Assembly: GCA_025454975.1 (NCBI GenBank)
Contig: JALONK010000028.1
Coordinates: forward strand, 1-43,715
DNA length: 43,715 bases
Direction: 5' to 3'
From: Bacteroidia bacterium
GTDB lineage: Bacteria; Bacteroidota; Bacteroidia; UKL13-3
Shown: positions 17,816 to 28,719 of the stretch, piece after piece
Layout of the letters: every line of letters begins with the position of its first letter
How positions within the stretch are numbered: position 1 is the stretch's first letter
Program-made: the position numbers and the translations under genes
The notes under the pieces: model-generated
Database searches by the model: none
The model's input: the letters and a program-made list of their open reading frames with translations, nothing else
What the model was told of the DNA's origin: nothing

Positions 17816-19303
17816 TTAATATGTTTTACGCTGTTGTATCCACCGAGATGAATTAGTAGATGGTTGATTAGAATCCTTAACATCGGTAGCTGTATTATTA
17901 TTAAATAAAACACCTGCTGCCAGCGCTGCTTGGGCGTTATGGGAATAAGAAGGCACCAAAGACTCAGGATTAAAATGTTTTTCTATAAACTTAGTATCAA
18001 AATTTCCACTAAGAAAGGCGGGATGTTGCATTACATATTTACCAAATGACAGTGTGGTTTGTATCCCGGTTATTTGATAGTCGTCAATCGCGCGTAACAT
18101 TCTATTAATTGCTTCTTCTCTTGTAGAACCGAAGGTAATAAGTTTAGCAATCATAGGATCGTAATGAATAGGAATTTCCATTCCTTCTTCAAAACTATCA
18201 TCAACCCTAATGCCATAACCTTGTGGCGTTTTATAGGTATTTAATCTACCAATATCAGGTAAAAAGTTATTTAACGGATCTTCAGCACAAATACGCAATT
18301 CCATGGCATGTCCGTTAATTTTTAAATCGTTTTGGGTATAACCTAATGCTTCGCCTTTGGCAACTCTAATTTGTTCTTTTACTAAGTCTAATCCTACAAT
18401 TTGTTCGGTTACCGGATGCTCAACTTGCAAACGGGTATTCATTTCAAGGAAATAAAAATTCAACTGTTCATCAACCAAAAACTCAACAGTTCCGGCACCG
18501 GTGTAGTTACATGCCTTAGCAACGTTAACTGCTGCCTCACCCATTGCTTTTCTTATCTCAGGGGTTAAGCAACTTGAAGGTGCTTCTTCAACCAACTTTT
18601 GATGTCGGCGTTGTATACTACATTCACGTTCGAACAAGTAAACGATATTACCGAAGTTATCGCCTAAAATTTGAATTTCGATATGACGAGGTGAGCCCAC
18701 ATACTTCTCAATAAAAACAGCATCATCACCAAAAGCAGATTTTGCTTCACCTTGTGCTAATTTTATTTGCTCTTCAAACTCTTCTTCTTTGTTAACAACC
18801 CTCATACCTTTACCGCCGCCGCCTGCAGATGCTTTTATTAAAACCGGATATCCAATATTTGATGCAATTTTTTTCCCTTCATTAATATCACGTAAAGCCT
18901 CTTTTGTACCCGGAACCATTGGTACGTTAAACTTTTCTACTGCTTGTTTAGCGCCTATTTTACTTCCCATGGTACGCATGGCATCACCTGTTGGACCAAT
19001 AAAAGTGATTCCTGCGGCTTTAACTTTATCTGCAAACACAGGATTTTCACTTAAAAATCCATAACCCGGATGAATTGCATCTGCATTTAACCTGTTCGCC
19101 TCATCAATAATTTTATCCATCAGCAGATATGATTGAGAAGATGGTGGCGGCCCAATACATACAGCTTCATCAGCATACCTTACATGTAATGCTCCTCTAT
19201 CAGCTTCGCTGTATACTGCAACTGTTTTTATTCCCATTTCCTTTGCAGTGCGCATCACGCGTAATGCAATTTCACCACGATTAGCAACTAAAATCTTTTT
19301 CAT
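17816..19303 (-). CDS. accC: Acetyl-/propionyl-CoA carboxylase biotin carboxylase subunit
   Basis: ATP-dependent carboxylation of the biotin carrier, first half-reaction of acetyl-CoA carboxylase (or propionyl-CoA carboxylase). ATP-grasp fold with the glycine-rich loop KASAGGGGKGMR (157-168) and the active-site segment EMNTRLQVEHPVTE (287-300). At 495 residues it is about 45 longer than E. coli AccC; the extra C-terminal tail is Asn/Ser/Gln rich and probably disordered. No biotin carrier or carboxyltransferase gene is adjacent, so whether it belongs to the acetyl- or propionyl-CoA enzyme is open. A -7 box TATATTTG lies 18 bp upstream (19328-19321), without a well-spaced -33. Confidence 0.92.
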   Translation of the reverse strand: MKKILVANRGEIALRVMRTAKEMGIKTVAVYSEADRGALHVRYADEAVCIGPPPSSQSYLLMDKIIDEANRLNADAIHPGYGFLSENPVFADKVKAAGITFIGPTGDAMRTMGSKIGAKQAVEKFNVPMVPGTKEALRDINEGKKIASNIGYPVLIKASAGGGGKGMRVVNKEEEFEEQIKLAQGEAKSAFGDDAVFIEKYVGSPRHIEIQILGDNFGNIVYLFERECSIQRRHQKLVEEAPSSCLTPEIRKAMGEAAVNVAKACNYTGAGTVEFLVDEQLNFYFLEMNTRLQVEHPVTEQIVGLDLVKEQIRVAKGEALGYTQNDLKINGHAMELRICAEDPLNNFLPDIGRLNTYKTPQGYGIRVDDSFEEGMEIPIHYDPMIAKLITFGSTREEAINRMLRAIDDYQITGIQTTLSFGKYVMQHPAFLSGNFDTKFIEKHFNPESLVPSYSHNAQAALAAGVLFNNNTATDVKDSNQPSTNSSRWIQQRKTY

Positions 19304-19342
19304 GAATTTTCTACTTGTCGCAAATATATGCGCTTAACATAA

Positions 19343-20701
19343 TCAATACACCCTGAGTTCTTCTTTTATTCGATGCCATGCAAAATTTACCCCGAAACGG
19401 AAGGCTACATACTGCATAGTTTCAGGCATGATATACGCCATTACATTATCATGTATCATATAAATTTGGCAAGGCCCCAACAAGGCAGTAAAACCTACAC
19501 CTACATTATTGAAGGTATTATTAATAATACTGTAGTTAGCTGCTAAATCAAATGATGAACCTAATCGTTTGGTGTAATTAAAAGTATATGCAGTTAAGAA
19601 TTTCTTATCAACTTTTAAGCCTTGAAACATAAAGTTAAACACGTTACGTTTATTAAATTGGTAAGTAAATCCGGCAGCTACTCGAAAAGGCAATCCGGTA
19701 GTAAATGTTTTTGAGGAAACCTGAGGAGTAACCAAGTTTAATAAACTATCAGCATAGGCGTTTAACAGGCTATCATTTTCTAACTGTTCATAAGTAATAC
19801 CTCCAAACATTACATCAACTTTATTAATGCTATATTCTCTTGAATTATTGTTCCAACGAATAAAACCTAAATCACTAATAGATGCTTGAGCCCTCATTCG
19901 GTTGCTGATGTCGTACTCTAAACCTAAGTCAATGCCAAAGCCTGTATTTAGTTTTGGGTTGCTAATGATATCATTAAAATCCTTTTCATTTTCAGTTGCG
20001 GCTCTTCCATCAACAGAATCTAAAAATAAAGGCACATTTGATGTATAGATTTTACCTGCTGCCTGCACCGCAATTGGGTCGGTTGGTTGTAATGGTGTAT
20101 TAAATCTAAAATCAAATTGTTTCATCATCACCAAGGCATTACCTAGAATCAACTTCGGACGGATACCAAAGTTAAACCGTTTGTAGCGCTTAGAAATACT
20201 TACACCTAAATCTTGATAACTAATTACATAAACATTAGGTGATGACAAGTCGGCAGATTTACCACGAAAGGCTTCGTTGCCATTTATAAAGAAATTTAAA
20301 AAATCATTGCTTAATGTAAGGTCTGCAACTGTACGAGTAGTGGATGAAATTCCCCAATACCAACGATTACTTTTAAATCGAACATGAAACAATTCAGTAT
20401 TTCCATTCAACATCAAGTTTAAATCATTACCTGCTAATGAGCGATAAAAGGTGTTTAAATTAAATCGTTCGTTATTAATGGCATCAACGAATTTTCCTGT
20501 TGTAATACCGTAAATACCAACATCGGCAGAAACCCCACTTAGTCCGGGTAAGCCAAAAGAAGATTCAAACTCAGGTGTATACGCAGGATTGATGTACGAA
20601 GCCTGATGCAGTCCTTTTAAAAAGGGAATGGTAGTATTAAACTGAGCCATTAACTTACCGGTTAAGGCTATAAAAACAAAGCAAAATATTAGTAGCCTCA
20701 T
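19343..20701 (-). CDS. DUF5723-family outer-membrane beta-barrel-like protein
   Basis: Predicted exported protein: signal peptide (about 1-19, ending KLMAQ) followed by alternating beta-strands to the C terminus. The mature start contains GLHQASYINPAYTPEFES, the QAS..NPA pattern of PorP/SprF-like and DUF5723 barrels. The function is unknown; relatives are annotated as outer-membrane proteins. Its ATG overlaps the stop of the upstream lipoprotein gene (ATGA), so the two are probably translated together and may work as a pair. Confidence 0.78.
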   Translation of the reverse strand: MRLLIFCFVFIALTGKLMAQFNTTIPFLKGLHQASYINPAYTPEFESSFGLPGLSGVSADVGIYGITTGKFVDAINNERFNLNTFYRSLAGNDLNLMLNGNTELFHVRFKSNRWYWGISSTTRTVADLTLSNDFLNFFINGNEAFRGKSADLSSPNVYVISYQDLGVSISKRYKRFNFGIRPKLILGNALVMMKQFDFRFNTPLQPTDPIAVQAAGKIYTSNVPLFLDSVDGRAATENEKDFNDIISNPKLNTGFGIDLGLEYDISNRMRAQASISDLGFIRWNNNSREYSINKVDVMFGGITYEQLENDSLLNAYADSLLNLVTPQVSSKTFTTGLPFRVAAGFTYQFNKRNVFNFMFQGLKVDKKFLTAYTFNYTKRLGSSFDLAANYSIINNTFNNVGVGFTALLGPCQIYMIHDNVMAYIMPETMQYVAFRFGVNFAWHRIKEELRVY

Positions 20702-22332
20702 GGTGTTCTATATTTAGCTTTAGCCCTAACAGCAACTTTCATATTCACGTTTGCAGATTTATAAATAGTTACAAATGGTTGAATGCCTGCGTTATCTTCT
20801 GCGGTTCGTAATCGTACGGTATATAAATATTGATTTGCCTTTCGTACTCGCTGATATTTTGGATCATCTACCAAAGTTGAAAACTCGGCTACCGTTGGGG
20901 CAACTACATTTCCATTTGCATCAATCTTAGCGGCTGCAATGGAATATGGAGAAGTAAATAAGCTATCAAGTGTAGTATTTGTAATTGAATCTCGGAAGTA
21001 TAATTGAACAAATGCATTCAGCGGTATTTGGTTGGTTACTTTAGATAACAACTCGGCATATTCAACAGTTAATCCTTTTACTAAGGTGGAGTCTGAATTT
21101 CCTAAATCAAAAGGCTGGCGATCTTCCAAACCATAATTAATAACCCTTATATCAAAAGGCAGAATAAAACTTGCATCAACCTTTATTGTACTAAAATCAT
21201 ACAAAATATTTGAAGTTACTTGTTCAGAACGATTTGCTATAAACTCAACCTTATATACAAACTTACTTGGTGCCTGAGTCAACACCACATCAATATTAGA
21301 ATTGGTTTTGTCAATTACATATTCAGTTACCTTTTCTTGATTAATTACTGTGGTATAATCAATGGTAAAAGTATCTTTAAATGCATCAATATTCACTGGG
21401 GTTCTAGCGCCTGAAGGACTTTCAATATACATTTCAGTAATAACACCGGTAATTGGTAAACCAATTCTATTGGTAACTTTTAAAATTAATTTAGGGTCCT
21501 TTATAAAAACATTACCTTCCACTCGTTTATCAAAAAAGGCTAGTTTCGAATCTTCAGATAGTTGTAACAAGGTTAATTTTCCAAAATATCCTTCAGCACG
21601 CGCATATTCATTTACGCCAATATTTACATCTACTGCAATGCGGTCGGTTGGTAATGTTGTACTGCCATTTACTTTTGTCATTTGCACTTCAATACTATAC
21701 TCAAACTCATTAAATGTAGTTCCATTCCTGGTACAGTCAACTTCGTAGTCGTTTATATCAATTCGTCTGTTAATAGGGGTGTGATTTACACCTGTATAAA
21801 TAAAATCGAAGCTATCTACTAATGAGATTCCATTTTTACGAATACCGGTGTAAGTAATTTTGATTTTACAATTATGCCTGAAGCTGTTACTGACATTTAC
21901 ATTAATGGCTCCATCTTTAACAAGTACTCGTTCAATTCGCCTACTATTAGGTAGCGCAATGGGTATGGTTTGATTGATTTGTTCACTAAAGGTACCTAAT
22001 GATTCAAAAACAATAATTGCCGGTGCAGGCAAACTAAACTCCTCATTAACCGTAATGGGATCTAAAGAAAACAACTGACGTGGAGGAAGACTATCAACAC
22101 CAAAAAAATTAAGCAACAATCTACCTGTACTATCAGTTTGTATTTTTACATCATTATCTAATGCAGTAATGGCTTTATCTAAACCTGCTGTTGCATTAAT
22201 GGCAGGCAAAGCCCAAGCGGCATCGGCCTCAAAACCATCAACTCCTGTTACCTTGTCAACAATGTCTTTCACACAACTTTGCATGGCTGCCGACATCGCA
22301 AACACCATCAACAGTATTGCAATTCTTTTCAT
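20698..22332 (-). CDS. Lipoprotein, unknown function, partner of the DUF5723 gene
   Basis: I do not recognise the family. The product (544 residues) has a lipoprotein signal peptide ending AAMQSC, then long beta-rich stretches with few charged helices, suggesting several immunoglobulin-like or beta-sandwich domains. It is probably held in the outer membrane. Its 4-bp overlap with the DUF5723 barrel gene suggests a lipoprotein-barrel pair. A -7-like TATCTTCG (22358-22351) lies upstream without a clear -33. Confidence 0.7.
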   Translation of the reverse strand: MKRIAILLMVFAMSAAMQSCVKDIVDKVTGVDGFEADAAWALPAINATAGLDKAITALDNDVKIQTDSTGRLLLNFFGVDSLPPRQLFSLDPITVNEEFSLPAPAIIVFESLGTFSEQINQTIPIALPNSRRIERVLVKDGAINVNVSNSFRHNCKIKITYTGIRKNGISLVDSFDFIYTGVNHTPINRRIDINDYEVDCTRNGTTFNEFEYSIEVQMTKVNGSTTLPTDRIAVDVNIGVNEYARAEGYFGKLTLLQLSEDSKLAFFDKRVEGNVFIKDPKLILKVTNRIGLPITGVITEMYIESPSGARTPVNIDAFKDTFTIDYTTVINQEKVTEYVIDKTNSNIDVVLTQAPSKFVYKVEFIANRSEQVTSNILYDFSTIKVDASFILPFDIRVINYGLEDRQPFDLGNSDSTLVKGLTVEYAELLSKVTNQIPLNAFVQLYFRDSITNTTLDSLFTSPYSIAAAKIDANGNVVAPTVAEFSTLVDDPKYQRVRKANQYLYTVRLRTAEDNAGIQPFVTIYKSANVNMKVAVRAKAKYRTP

Positions 22333-22360
22333 GATTTTTTATTTATGTTCCGAAGATACG

Positions 22361-22383
22361 AAAAACAAACTATTTTAGTTTGT
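22361..22383 (-). terminator. Probable terminator overlapping the end of the DUF3352-like gene
   Basis: On the minus strand ACAAACTA / TAGTTTGT with a 3-nt loop is followed by TTTTCG. The stop codon of the upstream gene lies inside the stem. The stem is AT-rich, so efficiency is uncertain. Confidence 0.5.
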
Positions 22384-25105
22384 ACAAGAAAATATTGTTC
22401 CTGTTATCGCCACCTAGTATATAATTCTTGCCATCATTATAAAAGCCACTTACCGTAAACACTGAATAACCACTAATTGGGCAATCAGGGTGAAGTTTAC
22501 CATTATTACTATATATAGAATAAGCTTCTTTTGCCGGCTGAACTACGCCGAGAATAATTCTTCCAGAAAAATCTTTTAACAATAATGGAGCATAGGTATT
22601 GGTATCTTTTGACTCAAAGTTGGAAACCGGACGCAAATCATTATCTAATAAAGTAGTACCCGCCAATTGTTTGAACAAATAATATCGTTTTTCGGTGGCA
22701 ATATCTTTTATATACTCCCATTGTAAGATTCCTGAAATACCTTTTGACAATACTGAAGTTTGTTTAAACAGCGAATCAAATTTTATTTCAATTAATTGGC
22801 TTGAACTATCAATGGCTTGAAAAACAAAAGTTGTGGTATCTGATAGTTTATCCTGAGTAGCCATAAATTGATAAGCTATTGTTTGTTGTTTTATGTTTAC
22901 TGTCTTGCCTTGCTCATCGCTCATCATCAATTTCCCGCTGGTAGATGTACAATAATACAACTTTCTGCTTCCGGCAATAAATGATTGAATACCTGTTAAA
23001 GGCTTAAATGGCCAATGTTTTGGCATCCAACCTTTAATTGATTTGCCATTGGTATAATATCCAACGGCTCTAAAATTTTCGAGGTTAACATAAAAGGTAG
23101 ATAAGGTATCTCCAACTGTATAATTAACCAAAGGTGCACCAATGGCTTTACCGGGATATTGAATAGGAAATCCTTGCGCGCTTACACCTGCCTCATCAAT
23201 TATAAATGCCTGCTTATCTGTGCTGAAAAAATATCTTGATTTAGTACCTGTTTTTTCTTCAAGATGAATGAAATCGCCAAGCACTTTTCCTGTTAATTTA
23301 CTGCGCCATAACAAAGCTCCTTGTTGAGTTAAACAGTATAGGGTGTTTTTTATATCCTGCACAAAAATAATTTGCTGCCCGGTGGAACGCTGTGGCAAAA
23401 CCTGAGGTTTAATTGCCACTGTTGTGTCTAACTTATAATTCCAAATTTGCTGAGAAGCACCGGAAGTAGACGCTTGATATTTAAAATAGACTTGGGTATA
23501 AAATGATTTATTACCACTTGCAGCATATTGTATGGTGAAGTAAGATAACTTTTTTAAATAAGGCTGATTTAAATTAATCCAACTAAATACCTGGTCATTT
23601 ACATAACCCGCCGGCATTTGGGTAAGCTTATTAGGAAATAAGGTGATATTTATGTTTTGGCTTGAAGCAATTTCTTCTTCATAACTGATAAATGTGGCAT
23701 CACTTCCCAAAATATTCTTCGCATAATAATCATCAATCAAAAATTTGAGGTTGGTTAAGTCGTTAGCAAATACAAAAAAATCATCAAGTTGAACTACATA
23801 AGGATTAACAATTTGTTCCATTACCTGACCATAGTACAACTTTAAAAAATTATTCAATTTGATATGTAATATTTCTTTCCCTTGGTGTTCAAATTGCGCT
23901 GAATCCAATTCCCCTTTCCGTTTCATGAGATCAACTGTTTGGTGCAGAAAAGTATTCATCCCTACCGGATTTTTAAACCTGATATAAGCTGCCATTTTTT
24001 GTATGTTTTCTCCTGCGGCAGGTTCAGTCATCATTAAGGCAGCTTCACCATCTATTAACGGTATAACCTGAGATATCAAGTTGATATTGTAACGGGTGTT
24101 GATACTGTCGTTAAATTGCTGATATGATTCAAATTTTTTGTGTAATTGAAGGTATTCATTTAAATCAGTATTGAATCTTGGATAATCAGTAAAACCCATT
24201 TGCAAACAAAACGCGGTATTTTTGGGCATAACCTTGTGCAAGGTTAAGGGTTTTGGTGCTTGGTTTCTAAAAAGATCCAAGAATTGAAAAACAGAATCAT
24301 CAGTATAAGAAGCACCTTGTAATGAAATGTTGGAGGTATTGATACCTACTTCCAAAAATCCCCAATTAGCAAAGCCTGAAAAGAAAGAAAAAAGCTGTTG
24401 ATGCTCTGTTTTTAAATATTGATTCATCAAGTTATTCAACTGATGGTAATTAATAAATAAATTGGCATCATTCCCTGCTTTGGCTAATAATTTTACTTGT
24501 TTAAAGCCTTTAGTTACTGACGGTATTTGATAAACAACTCGCCTGTAACTTTCTTCAATTAGATTCGACTTATTGGTAATTAGCAATGCCTTTTGTTGGT
24601 AGCCAATGGCGAATAATGTTTCGCCTGTTGGTTTGATAAATTCATAGATTGGTAATTTTTCAAAATACCTCTTAATAGATTTTGTTCCTGTAGATATACG
24701 CAAGTAATCAATAAATCCCAATTCGGTTTCATCTAAATTTCCATCCACTATTCCTAAAATACCTAACCCTGTTGATGTAGCATGTAATGATAATACTGAT
24801 GCATTATCCATTAGTAGGTCTTTAATCTGATTATCGCCGGCAATAATTGATTGGATTTTTTCAATATCCTTAAACGTTTGGGTAGCTTCAGTATTCTGTT
24901 TTAAATCTTTCCATAAGTCGGTCCCCTCTAAAGTTTTCCATGATTCGACCATATTGCTACTTTCGAAAATAAATACCGCATCATTGGGCACAGCATCGGT
25001 TATTTCAGTTGTTTTTTGTTTGATATTAAAAAAATAAAAATATATTGCGATTGCTGTGAACAAAAGTAAAGTACCGCTTATCCCTATCAGTAATGATCTA
25101 TTCAT
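22370..25105 (-). CDS. Membrane-anchored DUF3352-like protein with C-terminal propeller-like region
   Basis: Large envelope protein of about 911 residues. ATG at 25105 is preferred to the one at 25126, because a -7 box (TATTTTTG, 25135-25128) ends next to the upstream ATG and would leave no leader. One membrane helix lies near the N terminus (GISGTLLLFTAIAIYFYFF), then a periplasmic part. Its first section contains VPNDAVFIFESSNMVESW, as in DUF3352 proteins. The last 300 residues have repeated strand-turn segments with Trp and Gly, such as GALLWRSKLTGKVLGDF, resembling PQQ-like beta-propeller blades. The function is unknown. Divergent from the DUF423 gene. Confidence 0.72.
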   Translation of the reverse strand: MNRSLLIGISGTLLLFTAIAIYFYFFNIKQKTTEITDAVPNDAVFIFESSNMVESWKTLEGTDLWKDLKQNTEATQTFKDIEKIQSIIAGDNQIKDLLMDNASVLSLHATSTGLGILGIVDGNLDETELGFIDYLRISTGTKSIKRYFEKLPIYEFIKPTGETLFAIGYQQKALLITNKSNLIEESYRRVVYQIPSVTKGFKQVKLLAKAGNDANLFINYHQLNNLMNQYLKTEHQQLFSFFSGFANWGFLEVGINTSNISLQGASYTDDSVFQFLDLFRNQAPKPLTLHKVMPKNTAFCLQMGFTDYPRFNTDLNEYLQLHKKFESYQQFNDSINTRYNINLISQVIPLIDGEAALMMTEPAAGENIQKMAAYIRFKNPVGMNTFLHQTVDLMKRKGELDSAQFEHQGKEILHIKLNNFLKLYYGQVMEQIVNPYVVQLDDFFVFANDLTNLKFLIDDYYAKNILGSDATFISYEEEIASSQNINITLFPNKLTQMPAGYVNDQVFSWINLNQPYLKKLSYFTIQYAASGNKSFYTQVYFKYQASTSGASQQIWNYKLDTTVAIKPQVLPQRSTGQQIIFVQDIKNTLYCLTQQGALLWRSKLTGKVLGDFIHLEEKTGTKSRYFFSTDKQAFIIDEAGVSAQGFPIQYPGKAIGAPLVNYTVGDTLSTFYVNLENFRAVGYYTNGKSIKGWMPKHWPFKPLTGIQSFIAGSRKLYYCTSTSGKLMMSDEQGKTVNIKQQTIAYQFMATQDKLSDTTTFVFQAIDSSSQLIEIKFDSLFKQTSVLSKGISGILQWEYIKDIATEKRYYLFKQLAGTTLLDNDLRPVSNFESKDTNTYAPLLLKDFSGRIILGVVQPAKEAYSIYSNNGKLHPDCPISGYSVFTVSGFYNDGKNYILGGDNRNNIFLYKLK

Positions 25106-25188
25106 TGATGGTGAATTATATCCCATTCAAAAATACATGAACATGAGTTGGAATAGTGTACACTTTTACACAGCAAATTTGTGAACTT

Positions 25189-25659
25189 ATGACAAACGCT
25201 ACACTACAAAAACAAATTTTTCAGGCTGCTTGTGCTTTTATAGGACTAGGAATGATTGCAGGTGCTTTCGGCTCACATCTATTAAAAGGCCACATCAAAG
25301 ACAGCGAAATGCTAGGATTTGAAACAGCCGTTCGATATCAACTATTTAATGGAATAGGATTATTGATTATTGCTATAGGCATCCGTCGCATTAAGGAAGA
25401 TGTAGCCAAGGTTGTTTTTGCATTAATTGTGATTGGAATTTTGTTGTTTAGTGGTAGTTTATACTTGCTAACAACTAGTATTATATGGGCAAATGTTCGT
25501 TTAAAATGGTTGGGGATAATTACGCCATTTGGTGGTTTGTCGCTCATCTCAGCTTGGTTATATCTGGCATATAAAGGATTTAAACCCAGTTCAAATGGAA
25601 GTTCAGGAGATAAGATTATGAAGATGCAAAGAAGAACTCAACCCTCTGATGAGGAATAA
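25189..25659 (+). CDS. DUF423 (YgdD-like) membrane protein
   Basis: Small inner-membrane protein with four hydrophobic helices. The family pattern is clear: GMIAGAFGSHLLKGH in the first helix region, ETAVRYQLFNGIGLL in the second, FSGSLYLL in the third, and TPFGGLSLISAWLYL in the last. ATG at 25189 replaces an upstream GTG; it puts the first helix at the usual distance. A hydrophilic tail of about 30 residues, longer than usual, follows the last helix. The function of the family is not established. Confidence 0.85.
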   Translation: MTNATLQKQIFQAACAFIGLGMIAGAFGSHLLKGHIKDSEMLGFETAVRYQLFNGIGLLIIAIGIRRIKEDVAKVVFALIVIGILLFSGSLYLLTTSIIWANVRLKWLGIITPFGGLSLISAWLYLAYKGFKPSSNGSSGDKIMKMQRRTQPSDEE

Positions 25660-25660
25660 A

Positions 25661-25960
25661 CTATTGGCGTATTGAATCCTTCTTCACAAAAACAAACACA
25701 TCTTCATCTTCTTTTTTCATCAAGTATTTCTCTCTTGCAAACTTCTCTAAGTTCTTATTACTTGTAAATAATTCTTCTTTTTGTTTTTTAGCTTCCTCAA
25801 TCTTTTGTTTAAAAAACTCGTGCTCTTCTTGGGCTTTATTTAGTTGCTTGCGCAATTTATATTGGTCGAGGATTGAATTGCGATCAGACAAAAACAGCAT
25901 AAGTATAAATGCAAGCGTGGCGATTATATATTTATTGGTAACAATTTTTTTCCAATTCAT
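25661..25960 (-). CDS. Septum formation initiator (FtsB/DivIC-like)
   Basis: Small bitopic cell-division protein: short cytoplasmic N terminus, one membrane helix (IIATLAFILMLFLS), then a periplasmic coiled coil (about residues 35-75), and the family end motif with FAREKYLMKKEDEDVFVFV. About 99 residues, the usual size. ATG at 25960 is used because upstream residues in frame would place a second unrelated segment before the helix. The strong eno terminator lies between it and eno, so it needs its own promoter or readthrough; a weak candidate is GAAATTTG with a TTG 20 nt upstream. Its stop is only 1 bp from the convergent DUF423 stop. Confidence 0.85.
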   Translation of the reverse strand: MNWKKIVTNKYIIATLAFILMLFLSDRNSILDQYKLRKQLNKAQEEHEFFKQKIEEAKKQKEELFTSNKNLEKFAREKYLMKKEDEDVFVFVKKDSIRQ

Positions 25961-26027
25961 CTTTACAAATTTCAACCAATTTATCACTTGGTACAACAAC
26001 GGGTTTACACAATTTAATAGCACATTC

Positions 26028-26061
26028 AAAAAAAAAAGACACCTTTTTAGGTGTCTTTTTT

Positions 26062-26063
<2 letters not shown>
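26028..26063. terminator. Intrinsic terminator after eno
   Basis: GACACCT / AGGTGTC with a 4-nt loop is flanked by an A10 run and a T8 run, so it can act on both strands. It directly abuts the eno stop codon and separates eno from the ftsB-like gene. Confidence 0.9.
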
Positions 26064-27354
<1,291 letters not shown>

Positions 27355-28458
27355 TTATGCTTGCATTAGTTTAATAAATTCATCAAATAAATATCTACTG
27401 TCGTGCGGACCTGCAGCGGCCTCGGGATGGTACTGCACTGAAAATGCTTTTTTGTTTTTAACACGTATACCTTCAATGGTATCATCGTTTAAATTAATGT
27501 GGGTGATTTCGATGTTTGGATTATTTTTAACATCTTCGGCCAATACACTAAACCCATGATTTTGTGAGGTAATCTCACAAGTGCCTGTAAGTAAATTTTT
27601 CACCGGATGATTAAGACCTCGGTGACCATTATGCATTTTATAGGTCTTGATTCCGTTGGCTTCTGCCAGGAGTTGGTGACCTAAACATATACCAAAAATA
27701 GGAATATTTTTATCTAATAACCTGCGAATGGTTTCAACAGCATAATCCATACTTGAAGGATCACCGGGACCATTGCTTAACATAACACCATCCGGCTTAA
27801 ACTTAAGTAAGTCATCTACAGTAGATTTTGCATTATAAACTCCCAAATAACAATCCCTATCCACTAAATTTCTTAAGATGTTCTTTTTTACTCCAAAATC
27901 AAGTACGGCTACACGCTTAGAGGCAGCCTCATTGCCAACAAAATATGCCTTATCTGTAGAAACCTTGGAAGATAGTTCTAGTCCTTCCATTGAAGGTACA
28001 GCTCTCAATTCTTCTAATAGCTGCTCAACGTTTTTTTCTTCAGCAGATATTATGGCATTCATGGCTCCTTTGTTTCTTATGTGCCTAACCAGTTCTCGTG
28101 TATCAATATCAGTGATGCCAACAATATTATTTAAGGTAAAATATTCCTGAACACTCATATCAGCCATCTTTCTTGAATACGGAACATTAAATTGCTTACA
28201 TACTAATCCGGCAATTTTTATGGTATCCGATTCAATTTCTTCGTGATGTATTCCATAGTTTCCGATATGCACATTGGTTTGCACTAAGATTTGGCCATAA
28301 TAAGAAGGATCGGTAAATACTTCTTGGTAACCGGTCATGCCAGTATTGAAGCAAATTTCTCCGGTAGTAGTACCTATTTTACCTATTGAGGTTCCTTTGA
28401 ATACTGTACCGTCGGCCAATACAAGTAGTGCGGGGAATTTGTTGATTGACTTATTCAA
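27355..28458 (-). CDS. carA: Carbamoyl-phosphate synthase small subunit
   Basis: Glutamine amidotransferase subunit that supplies ammonia to CarB for arginine and pyrimidine synthesis. N-terminal CarA domain (LLVLADGTVFKG... CFNTGMTGYQEVFTDPSY) and C-terminal class I amidotransferase with nucleophile Cys258 in FGICLGHQ and His344/Glu346 in YHPEA. The start codon appears to be TTG at 28458: there is no ATG near the expected N terminus, an in-frame stop lies four codons upstream, and the transcript starts only a few nt before. carB is not adjacent. It probably forms an operon with eno. Confidence 0.95.
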   Translation of the reverse strand: MNKSINKFPALLVLADGTVFKGTSIGKIGTTTGEICFNTGMTGYQEVFTDPSYYGQILVQTNVHIGNYGIHHEEIESDTIKIAGLVCKQFNVPYSRKMADMSVQEYFTLNNIVGITDIDTRELVRHIRNKGAMNAIISAEEKNVEQLLEELRAVPSMEGLELSSKVSTDKAYFVGNEAASKRVAVLDFGVKKNILRNLVDRDCYLGVYNAKSTVDDLLKFKPDGVMLSNGPGDPSSMDYAVETIRRLLDKNIPIFGICLGHQLLAEANGIKTYKMHNGHRGLNHPVKNLLTGTCEITSQNHGFSVLAEDVKNNPNIEITHINLNDDTIEGIRVKNKKAFSVQYHPEAAAGPHDSRYLFDEFIKLMQA

Positions 28459-28475
28459 GGTAGTTCAGATTTGGG

Positions 28476-28507
28476 CAAATATAAAAAAAGATTTAAGATA
28501 ACTACAA
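28476..28507 (-). promoter_or_regulatory. carA-eno promoter
   Basis: On the minus strand TTG (28507-28505), a 21-nt spacer and TATATTTG (28483-28476) match the consensus fully. The predicted leader before the TTG start codon is only about 10-15 nt. Confidence 0.8.
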
Positions 28508-28585
28508 TAAATGGCGGCCTCTTAATTCTTCACATTTTTCGAACCATCACTAAGCACCTAAATACTATCTGATAATACTCTCAGA

Positions 28586-28605
28586 ATTTTGGCATCACCC
28601 AAAAT
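28586..28605. repeat. Small inverted repeat between divergent carA and membrane-protein genes
   Basis: ATTTTGG / CCAAAAT arms of 7 bp with a 6-nt spacer. It could be an operator in this 240-bp divergent region; it is not followed by a T run. Confidence 0.3.
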
Positions 28606-28719
28606 ATAATAATAATGATGAACCTAAAAACCCATTCGTTTAAACACTAATTTTAAAGTATTAATAAAATCAATACTTATCCTTCCTAAATATTTATTTT
28701 ATTGCGAAAAAAATCCTAT

